From an uncultured Lachnospiraceae bacterium (GTDB lineage Bacteria; Bacillota; Clostridia; Lachnospirales; Lachnospiraceae): a DNA stretch of 18,316 nucleotides. Positions within the stretch are counted from its first letter, which is position 1. Each line of letters opens with the position of its first letter. The stretch is taken from assembly GCA_905209865.1 (NCBI GenBank), contig CAJLUP010000028.1:1-18316 (forward strand). The letters are read 5' to 3'. Shown piece by piece: positions 1 to 6,605 of this stretch. The notes beneath the pieces are model-generated. The model had not been told where the DNA came from, ran no database searches, and was given only the letters and a program-made list of their open reading frames with translations. The translations under genes and the position numbers were made by a program.

Positions 1-866
1 CCAAAATGCTTTGCAATCACACTGACATCTATCAGATCTTTTGAACGCATGCTCACTTTATATTTATGTGGTTCAATCTCATGTAAGAAGATAGCAACCT
101 CTACCCCTTTTGTCTGGCGAAGAACACTTACAATTCCTTCCAGATCAGACGGTTCTGCATGAAAGAACTCCATAGAATTCTTCCGAATTACCGACACAAT
201 ACACTTTCGATCCATAATAAGCATACTCTCAAGAAGCGCTCTTCCCAGAATCTGATTTTGGACATATGTTTTCTCATAGAAAGTCTTTTCAATGATCTCA
301 TTTCCATTGATTCCTTTTCGCATGAGCTTTGCTGCATTTTCCATCGTTTCCGGTGATGTACAAGAATATCGGAACACTCCTGTATCATGAACAATTCCCA
401 TATAGAGTGCTTCCGCCGATTCCTGTGGGATACGCTCCTCATCCAAAAGCGTAACGACAAGTTCTGAAGTCGAGCTTGCATCAGGTACAATATAATTCAA
501 ATCTGCAAATGCCTCATTGCTGATATGATGATCAATACATACAGATTCTTTTGCATTTTCGAAAAGCGGACGTGAAAATCCAAGACGCATCGGATCTCCG
601 CAGTCTAAACAAAGAAACAAATCGTACAACGTCTCCTCATCTCTCAACTCAGAGTAAACTTCGTCCGTTCCTTTTATTAAACGAAAGGCTTCCGGAATTT
701 TTTCCAGATAAACGTCGGTTTGGATCTCTGGATATTCCTGCTTCAGATAATGATACAGCCCCATCACAGAACCAATACAATCGCCATCCGGGCGGACATG
801 TCCGCCCAGGGCAACTTTCTTTTTATCTTTTAAAAGTTGGTTTAAATCAAATTTTTCATTCTTCAT
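1..866 (-). CDS. nrnA: DHH-family phosphoesterase, NrnA-like (3' end cut by window)
   Basis: Bifunctional oligoribonuclease / pAp phosphatase-type enzyme, expected to be cytosolic and Mn-dependent, finishing RNA decay by hydrolysing short oligonucleotides. About 288 codons are visible. The DHH-domain motifs appear in order: HVRPDGD near residues 23-29, DCGD near 88-91, DHH at 112-114 and HDTG at 160-163. A DHHA1-type domain begins around residue 215. The window ends at the Gly-Gly that should open the GGGH substrate motif, so that motif cannot be checked. The ATG at 866 overlaps the last 11 nt of rbfA, which implies translational coupling; a GAGG lies about 12 nt upstream. It sits last in the visible nusA-infB operon, a common Firmicutes arrangement next to rbfA. 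The family call is firm. The exact substrate (nanoRNA, pAp or cyclic dinucleotide products) is inferred from the family. Confidence 0.9.
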   Translation of the reverse strand, partial: MKNEKFDLNQLLKDKKKVALGGHVRPDGDCIGSVMGLYHYLKQEYPEIQTDVYLEKIPEAFRLIKGTDEVYSELRDEETLYDLFLCLDCGDPMRLGFSRPLFENAKESVCIDHHISNEAFADLNYIVPDASSTSELVVTLLDEERIPQESAEALYMGIVHDTGVFRYSCTSPETMENAAKLMRKGINGNEIIEKTFYEKTYVQNQILGRALLESMLIMDRKCIVSVIRKNSMEFFHAEPSDLEGIVSVLRQTKGVEVAIFLHEIEPHKYKVSMRSKDLIDVSVIAKHF

Positions 867-1242
867 CGGAATCACCGGCCTCATCTTTCAAATCCTTTGT
901 GACTTCATCAATCTTCTTGCTTATATTTACGCCATACTCGATTGATTGATCTACAATAAACTTTATCTCCGGAGTATTTCTCATATTAATCGTACGGGCA
1001 AGTTCACGGCGTATATAACCTTCCGCGCTTTGCAGTCCTTTGATCGTATCCTGACGCGCCTTTTCATCACCCAGTACGCTGACATATGCTTTACATGTCT
1101 TCAGATCCGGCGCTACTTCCACTGCCACCACAGATGTCATGGGCGACACTCTCGGATCTTTGATCCCGCCACGCAGTATCTTACTCAGTTCTCTTTGAAC
1201 TTCCGCATTTACACGGGTATTTTTTATGCTGTTTTTTCTCAT
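856..1242 (-). CDS. rbfA: 30S ribosome-binding factor RbfA
   Basis: RbfA binds the free 30S subunit and assists late 16S rRNA maturation, especially around the 5' helix, and is linked to cold adaptation. The 128-residue product has the usual size and single KH-like fold sequence: N-terminal RVNAEVQRELSKIL, then DPRV, a central VEVAPDLKTCKAYVSVLG strand region, and RRELARTINMRNTPEIKF with the conserved R-TPE core. The C-terminus is short and acidic (GDSDEE). The ATG has a GAGGG seven nucleotides upstream. It follows infB after 53 nt and overlaps the start of the nrnA-like gene, so it belongs to the same operon. Identity is secure from these motifs and the neighbourhood. Confidence 0.96.
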   Translation of the reverse strand: MRKNSIKNTRVNAEVQRELSKILRGGIKDPRVSPMTSVVAVEVAPDLKTCKAYVSVLGDEKARQDTIKGLQSAEGYIRRELARTINMRNTPEIKFIVDQSIEYGVNISKKIDEVTKDLKDEAGDSDEE

Positions 1243-1295
1243 TGATGTTCCCTCTTTTCATCTGCGAAATTAATTGTCCTGTTTCTCAATCAAAT

Positions 1296-4058
1296 TTATT
1301 TTCTCTCAGTCTCGACCATTTTATAAGCTTCCACCTGATCTCCTTCTTTGATGTCATTATAATTTTCGAATACAAAACCGCACTCATATCCGGCTCTTAC
1401 TTCTTTCACATCGTCTTTAAATCGTTTCAAAGATGCAAGCGGTCCGTCAAATACAACAATTCCGTCACGGATCAAACGTACCGAACAATTTCTCTCAAAA
1501 ATACCATCCTGAACATAGGATCCCGCGATTGTTCCGACTCCGGATGCTTTGAATGTCTGACGAACTTCTGCATGGCCGAGAACTTTCTCTTCAAATACCG
1601 GATCAAGCATTCCCTTCATTGCCGCTTCCACATCTTCAATCGCATTGTAAATGACTCTGTAAAGTCTCAGATCAACGCCTTCTCTGTCTGCAATCTCTTT
1701 TGCCGTCGCATCAGGACGAACGTTAAATCCGATAATGATCGCATTAGAAGCTGAAGCAAGGCTGACATCTGATTCATTAATTGCTCCTACACCGCCGTGA
1801 ATGATCTTAATTACAACTTCATCATTCGAAAGTTTCAAAAGACTCTGCTTGATTGCTTCTACAGAACCTTGAACGTCTGCTTTTACAATGATGTTCAGTT
1901 CTTTCAAATTACCTTCCTGGATCTGGCTGAACAGATCGTCAAGAGACATTCTTGATTTTGTCTCATCGAGAAGTTTCACTTTATTCTGAGCGATAAATGT
2001 TTCCGCAAAGCTTCTGGCGTCTTTTTCAGAATCACATCCTACAAACACTTCTCCTGCGTTCGGAACGTCATTTAATCCAAGAATCTCTACCGGCTGAGAC
2101 GGACCTGCCTCTTTTACTCTTCGTCCTTTATCATCCATCATCGCACGAACACGGCCATGTGCGCTTCCTGCCGCGATCGCATCTCCTACATGAAGCGTAC
2201 CTTTCTGAACGAGAACTGTCGCAACAGATCCTTTTCCTTTATCAAGCTCTGCCTCGATCACAAGACCTCTCGCCGCACGATTCGGATTTGCTTTCAATTC
2301 CATAACTTCTGCCGTCAGAAGTACCATTTCAAGAAGCTCAGGAATTCCTTCTTTTGTATGCGCGGATACCGGAACAAAAATTGTGCTTCCGCCCCAATCT
2401 TCCGGAATCAATTCATATTCTGTCAATTCCTGTTTCACACGCTCAATATTTGCGCTCGGTTTATCAATCTTATTAATTGCAACTATAATCTCAATTCCGG
2501 CAGCTTTCGCATGATTGATTGCTTCCACTGTCTGTGGCATTACACCGTCATCCGCTGCTACAACAAGGATAGCAATATCTGTAGAACTTGCTCCTCTCAT
2601 ACGCATTGCTGTAAACGCTTCGTGTCCCGGTGTATCAAGGAACGTAATTTTTTCTCCGTTTGCCTCCACAACATACGCTCCGATATGCTGCGTAATACCG
2701 CCTGCTTCGCGGTCGATCACATTTGAATGGCGGATCGCATCAAGAAGAGACGTTTTACCGTGGTCTACATGCCCCATTACGCATACGACCGGAGGACGTT
2801 TTGTCATCAGATTTTCATCCTCATCCTCTTCTTTGAGAAGTTCTTCAATCACATCCACAACTTCTTCTTTTTCACAGAGAACTTCAAACTCCATTGCAAT
2901 CTCCTCTGCAGTATCGTAATCAATCTCCTGATTCACTGTTACAACTTTTCCCTGAAGGAACAGTTTTTTCACGATCACAGACGGAACAATCTTCATTTTG
3001 TCAGCAAGTTCCTTGATTGTAAGCACTTCCGGAATTACGATCTGTTTGATCTTTTCTTCTTTTTTCTCTTCTTTTGGCTGCGGTCTTTTTACTTCGGCTA
3101 CCTGCTTCTGTTTCTTGCCTTTCTTTCCTTTTCCGTCAAATGCTTCGTCTCTGTATTCTTTTTTCTTATTGTCACGTTCTTTATCTTTCGCTTTATTGCG
3201 CTGACTCTTCTGCTGCTCTACGATTGAAGCTGCAACATCATCTCGGCGGGATTCTCTTTTTTCCCTGTCCTGACGACCATTCTGTCCGCTCTGTCTGCGG
3301 TCTCTGTCATTGCGTCCCTGACCCTGTCGTCCATCTCCAAAAGAACGGCCTCCCTGACCTCTGTCCTGACGCGGACGATCATTTGATCCTCGGTCAAATC
3401 TTCCCTGTCTTTCAGAAGATTTTCCGTCTCTTCCCTGTCTTTCTCCCCGGTTCTCCCGATTTTCTCTTACCGGACGGTCTGATGACGGTCTTGCGTCTCG
3501 ATTTTCTCTTACCGGACGAGTATTGTCAGATTTTCTTTCTTTATCAGATGCTTTTTCATTCTGTACCGGCGCCGCTTTTTCCTGACGTACTGTCTGCGGT
3601 TTCTCTGCCGCCTGGCGCTCTGCCGGTTTTTCTGTTTTCGCCTCCGTATTCGGACGCACAGCTGCCGGCTTTTCCGCTGTCGGTTTTACCGCCGATGGTT
3701 TCTCCAAACGCGTTTCTTTTGCCGTCTGACGCTCTGCTGTCTTTCCCTCGTTCGGACGGGTGTTTTGCTGCGGACGTGCCGGTTTTTGAGCCGGGCGTTT
3801 TCCCTGAATCCGGCTGCTGTTTTTTGAATTCTGAGGACGGATCACAAATGCCAGATTTTTCTTTTTCGGCGCGTCCTCTCCCGCTGTTTTTGATTCTGCT
3901 TTTGCCGTTCTTTCTTTTCGGATTTCATCTGCCATGCTGTCCTCAATAGAACTCATATGGTTTGACACCTCCACATTCTTTTTATGCAGTAAATCGATAA
4001 GCTCTTTATTCTCCATTCCAAGCTCTTTCGCAAGTTCATGTACCCTCATTTTTGTCAT
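1296..4058 (-). CDS. infB: Translation initiation factor IF-2
   Basis: GTPase that places initiator tRNA on the 30S subunit and promotes subunit joining. It has 920 residues, long for the family (about 716 in B. subtilis). Order: an IF2_N module at 1-50 (MRVHELAKELG); a low-complexity disordered region at about 55-335 rich in Lys, Arg, Asp, Gln and Gly, with RPVRENR occurring twice near 181 and 195; a second IF2_N-like module at about 342-395; then the G domain with GHVDHGKT (429-436), DTPGHEAF (475-482), NKID (529-532) and SAH (565-567); then domains II to IV. The first ATG is preferred because AAGGAGGT precedes it by about 10 nt; a second ATG three codons later is too far. It is 15 nt downstream of ylxQ. 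The extra length is entirely in the disordered region. Confidence 0.98.
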   Translation of the reverse strand: MTKMRVHELAKELGMENKELIDLLHKKNVEVSNHMSSIEDSMADEIRKERTAKAESKTAGEDAPKKKNLAFVIRPQNSKNSSRIQGKRPAQKPARPQQNTRPNEGKTAERQTAKETRLEKPSAVKPTAEKPAAVRPNTEAKTEKPAERQAAEKPQTVRQEKAAPVQNEKASDKERKSDNTRPVRENRDARPSSDRPVRENRENRGERQGRDGKSSERQGRFDRGSNDRPRQDRGQGGRSFGDGRQGQGRNDRDRRQSGQNGRQDREKRESRRDDVAASIVEQQKSQRNKAKDKERDNKKKEYRDEAFDGKGKKGKKQKQVAEVKRPQPKEEKKEEKIKQIVIPEVLTIKELADKMKIVPSVIVKKLFLQGKVVTVNQEIDYDTAEEIAMEFEVLCEKEEVVDVIEELLKEEDEDENLMTKRPPVVCVMGHVDHGKTSLLDAIRHSNVIDREAGGITQHIGAYVVEANGEKITFLDTPGHEAFTAMRMRGASSTDIAILVVAADDGVMPQTVEAINHAKAAGIEIIVAINKIDKPSANIERVKQELTEYELIPEDWGGSTIFVPVSAHTKEGIPELLEMVLLTAEVMELKANPNRAARGLVIEAELDKGKGSVATVLVQKGTLHVGDAIAAGSAHGRVRAMMDDKGRRVKEAGPSQPVEILGLNDVPNAGEVFVGCDSEKDARSFAETFIAQNKVKLLDETKSRMSLDDLFSQIQEGNLKELNIIVKADVQGSVEAIKQSLLKLSNDEVVIKIIHGGVGAINESDVSLASASNAIIIGFNVRPDATAKEIADREGVDLRLYRVIYNAIEDVEAAMKGMLDPVFEEKVLGHAEVRQTFKASGVGTIAGSYVQDGIFERNCSVRLIRDGIVVFDGPLASLKRFKDDVKEVRAGYECGFVFENYNDIKEGDQVEAYKMVETERK

Positions 4059-4073
4059 ATTACAACTACCTCC

Positions 4074-4397
4074 TTATGCAATATCCTCTCGGTTTTTCAG
4101 CTCTCTTTGAATTCCATCTGCAAATCCTTCGTCAAGTATCGCCAGAGATGCACGGAATTCTTTTCCCATTGCATGCCCTAAGGTATCTTTATCTCCGTAG
4201 AAACAAAATGGAACTTTATAAAACTTACACATATCCCGAAAATTTTTCTTCGTGTTCTCTGATGCGTCACCTGCGACAATGACAAGCTTCGCTCTGCCTG
4301 ATTTCGTCTCGCTTTCCGTCATCGTCTCGCCGCTTACACATTTTCCAGCCTTCATCGCCAGTCCGATCAAGGAAAGGACTTTATCTCTTTTACTCAA
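4074..4397 (-). CDS. ylxQ: YlxQ, L7Ae-family RNA-binding protein, TTG start
   Basis: Small (107 residues) L7Ae/L30e-type protein predicted to bind kink-turn RNA; its physiological target is not settled. Visible family features are the SLIGLAMKAGKCVSGE helix near residues 9-24 and the AKLVIVAGDASENTKK segment near 36-51. The start is a TTG at 4397-4395 that overlaps the last codons of ylxR: the ylxR stop TAA is read inside the second and third codons of ylxQ. An AAGGAG lies about 10 nt upstream within ylxR. No better ATG is in frame, so reinitiation after ylxR probably governs its level. It lies between ylxR and infB, the standard position in Firmicutes. Confidence 0.92.
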   Translation of the reverse strand: MSKRDKVLSLIGLAMKAGKCVSGETMTESETKSGRAKLVIVAGDASENTKKNFRDMCKFYKVPFCFYGDKDTLGHAMGKEFRASLAILDEGFADGIQRELKNREDIA

Positions 4398-4662
4398 TCT
4401 CGCCCATCTCCTTTTCCATTCTCTCGTATACTTCCGGCGGTATTGCCTGCTTAAATGATCGTTCCAATCCGCGGTTCTTTACCGCTTTTTGAAAACATTC
4501 TACACTTCGGCATAAGTAAGCGCCTCTGCCGTTCGCTTTCCCAAGCGCATCCACGACGAATTCTCCGGTTTCTGTCCTGAGTATCCGCAGCAGTTCTTTT
4601 TTAGGTTTCATTTCTCCACAGCCTACGCATTTACGCATAGGGATTTTTTTATTGACTGCCAA
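4390..4662 (-). CDS. ylxR: YlxR / RnpM family protein (DUF448), TTG start
   Basis: Small RNA-binding protein encoded beside nusA. The B. subtilis member has been described as an RNase P modulator (RnpM); that function is knowledge of the family, not seen here. The sequence shows the hallmark CVGC pair (RKCVGCGEMKPK), then LLRI and GRGAYLC, ending in an acidic tail. I place the start at TTG 4662-4660 (90 residues, MAVNKKIPMRK), because AAAGGAG sits 8 nt upstream. The GTG at 4671 that would extend the frame directly abuts that Shine-Dalgarno and cannot use it. Its last 8 nt overlap ylxQ. It is separated from nusA by 20 nt, in the same operon. Confidence 0.92.
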   Translation of the reverse strand: MAVNKKIPMRKCVGCGEMKPKKELLRILRTETGEFVVDALGKANGRGAYLCRSVECFQKAVKNRGLERSFKQAIPPEVYERMEKEMGEIE

Positions 4663-4682
4663 ATAACCCACTCCTTTAGTTC

Positions 4683-5897
4683 TTACTCATTATCCGTCTC
4701 AACAAATTCAATTTCTTCCGGCTCATTGCCTTCATCATTTCCTTCTTCCTCAGTGAACTCCTCTTTATATTCCTCGTCATACTCTTCTTCGTAGTCTCCG
4801 GTATAACCTTCCTCACCTACAAGTCCCATCTGTTCCATATAATTTTCCGGAAGTTCTCCTGCCTCGATTGCCTGAGTCTCACTCTTAATATCAATCTTAT
4901 ATCCTGTAAGTCTTGCCGCAAGACGCGCGTTCTGTCCTTCTTTTCCGATTGCAAGTGAAAGCTGATAATCAGGAACGATTACGCTTGCGATCTTTTCTTC
5001 CGGATCAGCCATTACAGAAATCACTTTTGCAGGACTAAGAGAATTTTCGATCAGCAGCGCCGGATTTTCATCCCAGTTGATGATATCAATCTTTTCCCCG
5101 CGAAGTTCCTGAACAACCGCGTTGACTCTTGCGCCGTTCATTCCCACACACGCGCCTACCGGATCTACGTTTGGATCATTTGACCATACAGCCATCTTCG
5201 TACGGGAACCGGCCTCTCTTGCAATACTTTTAATTTCTACCGTACCGTCTCTTACTTCCGCTACTTCTGCCTCGAAAAGACGTTTCACAAGTTCCGGATG
5301 TGTACGGGACACAAGGATCTTCGGACCTTTCGGTGTATTCTTCACTTCAACGATATAAAGTTTGATACGTTCCGTCGGCTTAAAGTGTTCCCCTTTCACC
5401 TGCTCATTTTCTGTGAGCATTGCGTCAGCTCTTCCAAGGTTGATACTAATATTTTTGCCGACATAACGCTGAACAACACCCGTTACAATATCTTTTTCTT
5501 TCTCAAAATACTGGTCAAACACTACTTTACGCTCTTCTTCACGGATCTTCTGAAGAATCAGATTCTTCGCATTCTGTGTTGCAATACGCCCAAACTCTTT
5601 TGAATGTACAGGGATCTGTGCGATATCTCCGATCTGCAGTGCCGAATCCAGTTTTTCAGCTTCTTCAAGACTGATTTCCATTGCCGGATCAAATACTTCT
5701 TCCACTACCGTCTTCTCTGCATATACAGAATAATCGCAAGTGTCACGATCCATGATCACTTTAATATTGTCTGACGTTCCAAAATGATTCTTACATGCGC
5801 TGATCAGTGAATTTTCAATCGCATCCATCATAACATCTTTGCTGATATTTTTTTCTTTCTCAAGAATTGTCAACGCTTCTTTTAACTCTGTGTTCAT
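4683..5897 (-). CDS. nusA: Transcription termination/antitermination factor NusA
   Basis: RNA polymerase-associated factor that modulates pausing, intrinsic termination and antitermination. The product has 404 residues: an RNAP-binding N-terminal domain (1-125), an S1 domain (about 136-200, GVVQRYVGKNISINLG), KH1 (about 230-282, GACVGMNGARV) and KH2 (about 300-340, LAIGKEGQNARLAARLTGYKIDI region). As in other Firmicutes it lacks the AR repeats of E. coli NusA. It carries instead an acidic tail of about 40 residues at 363-404, very rich in Glu, Asp and Tyr. The ATG has AGGAGG 10 nt upstream. It is 21 nt downstream of rimP. Identity is certain; the acidic tail could be an autoinhibitory or polymerase-contacting extension, which is inference. 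Confidence 0.98.
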   Translation of the reverse strand: MNTELKEALTILEKEKNISKDVMMDAIENSLISACKNHFGTSDNIKVIMDRDTCDYSVYAEKTVVEEVFDPAMEISLEEAEKLDSALQIGDIAQIPVHSKEFGRIATQNAKNLILQKIREEERKVVFDQYFEKEKDIVTGVVQRYVGKNISINLGRADAMLTENEQVKGEHFKPTERIKLYIVEVKNTPKGPKILVSRTHPELVKRLFEAEVAEVRDGTVEIKSIAREAGSRTKMAVWSNDPNVDPVGACVGMNGARVNAVVQELRGEKIDIINWDENPALLIENSLSPAKVISVMADPEEKIASVIVPDYQLSLAIGKEGQNARLAARLTGYKIDIKSETQAIEAGELPENYMEQMGLVGEEGYTGDYEEEYDEEYKEEFTEEEGNDEGNEPEEIEFVETDNE

Positions 5898-5918
5898 TTT
5901 TTCATTTCCTCCTAAAAT

Positions 5919-6386
5919 TTAAAAATCCAAAGCAAGACGGATTAAAGCTATCTCTGACCGTTCAAATACCTGTTCTGTCCCGTCCTCATATTCAATGGTC
6001 ACAGTGTCCTCATCAAACTCTTTCAAAATACCGGTAAATTCTTTCTGTCGGTCGATTGCCCGATAAGTGCGTATTTCCACTTCTTCTCCGATACTTCGTT
6101 TAAAATCCTTTTCCTTTTTTAATGGTCTTCCAAGTCCCGGTGAACTTACTTCAAACACATAAGAATCCGAAATATAATCTTTCTCATCGAGAACATCTGA
6201 AAATCTTCTGCTGACTGCCTCACAGTCGTCTACCGTAATCCCTCCCGGTTTGTCAATATATGCCCGAAGATACCATGTTCCTGCTTCTTTGACATATTCT
6301 ACATCTACCAGTTCAAATCCAAGTTCCGACACGATAGGGTCTAAAAGTTCTTCTGTTTTCTGTTCGTATTCTTCTCTTCTTGACAC
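5919..6386 (-). CDS. rimP: Ribosome maturation factor RimP
   Basis: Binds the maturing 30S subunit and helps S12/S19-dependent steps. Characteristic segments are LGFELVDVEYVKEAGTWYL, the D-K-GGITVDDCEAVSRR helix, VSSPGLGRPLKK, and a C-terminal SH3-like barrel ending in ALIRLALDF. I choose the GTG at 6386-6384, which gives 155 residues (MSRREEYEQKTEELL) with AAAGGAAG six nucleotides upstream and the usual family length. A further in-frame GTG at 6434 would add 16 residues of polar, non-conserved sequence and lacks a clear Shine-Dalgarno. It is the first gene of the nusA-infB operon, with promoter at 6556-6584 and a leader of about 160 nt. Confidence 0.94.
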   Translation of the reverse strand: MSRREEYEQKTEELLDPIVSELGFELVDVEYVKEAGTWYLRAYIDKPGGITVDDCEAVSRRFSDVLDEKDYISDSYVFEVSSPGLGRPLKKEKDFKRSIGEEVEIRTYRAIDRQKEFTGILKEFDEDTVTIEYEDGTEQVFERSEIALIRLALDF

Positions 6387-6454
6387 GCGATACTTCCTTT
6401 CTTCCTGATCAGCAGAATCGTTCTGCCTATCCACTTCTGTTTTTCAATGGGGTC

Positions 6455-6500
6455 ACAACTAAAAATATCTGCAGGATATTTCTGTTGTATGCATAGCAAC
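6455..6500 (-). promoter_or_regulatory. Alternative-pairing segment in rimP-nusA leader
   Basis: On the minus strand, a 7-bp AU stem (arms 6475-6481 and 6463-6469, loop of 5) is followed by five U residues. The ACAAC at 6488-6484 can pair either with the upstream GTTG (6500-6497) or with the downstream GTTGT (6459-6455), so two folds exclude each other. The arms are short, and a regulatory role is inference only. Confidence 0.35.
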
Positions 6501-6502
6501 AA

Positions 6503-6530
6503 AGAAGAGTGAACTTTCGTTCACTCTTCT
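6503..6530 (-). promoter_or_regulatory. 12-bp GAAA-capped hairpin in rimP-nusA leader (possible terminator)
   Basis: Perfect 12-bp stem AGAAGAGTGAAC / GTTCACTCTTCT. Read on the minus strand the loop is GAAA closed by C-G, a GNRA tetraloop; on the plus strand it would be UUUC. A moderately U-rich stretch (TTTGTTGCT) follows on the minus strand. It lies about 75 nt past the parC stop but also downstream of the promoter at 6556-6584. It could therefore end parC read-through, attenuate the nusA operon, or stabilise the 5' end. Confidence 0.6.
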
Positions 6531-6555
6531 GCCGGATTTCTATGTAACTGCTATC

Positions 6556-6584
6556 AGTATAGCACTGTTTTTTTAATAATGCAA
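6556..6584 (-). promoter_or_regulatory. Sigma-A promoter of the rimP-nusA-infB operon
   Basis: On the minus strand the -35 is TTGCAT (6584-6579) and the -10 is TATACT (6561-6556), with a 17-nt A/T-rich spacer. Predicted start of transcription is near 6549. It lies between the parC stop (6606) and rimP, and is the only strong promoter seen for the operon. Confidence 0.8.
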
Positions 6585-6605
6585 GGTTTCTGCACTATTT
6601 TCGCT

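Noticed and set aside
3074..3949. Open frame of 291 codons on the plus strand, opposite infB
   Set aside because: It lies wholly antisense to the low-complexity part of infB, has Pro/Leu/Phe-rich composition expected from reading Arg/Lys/Asp codons backwards, no Shine-Dalgarno and no family resemblance.
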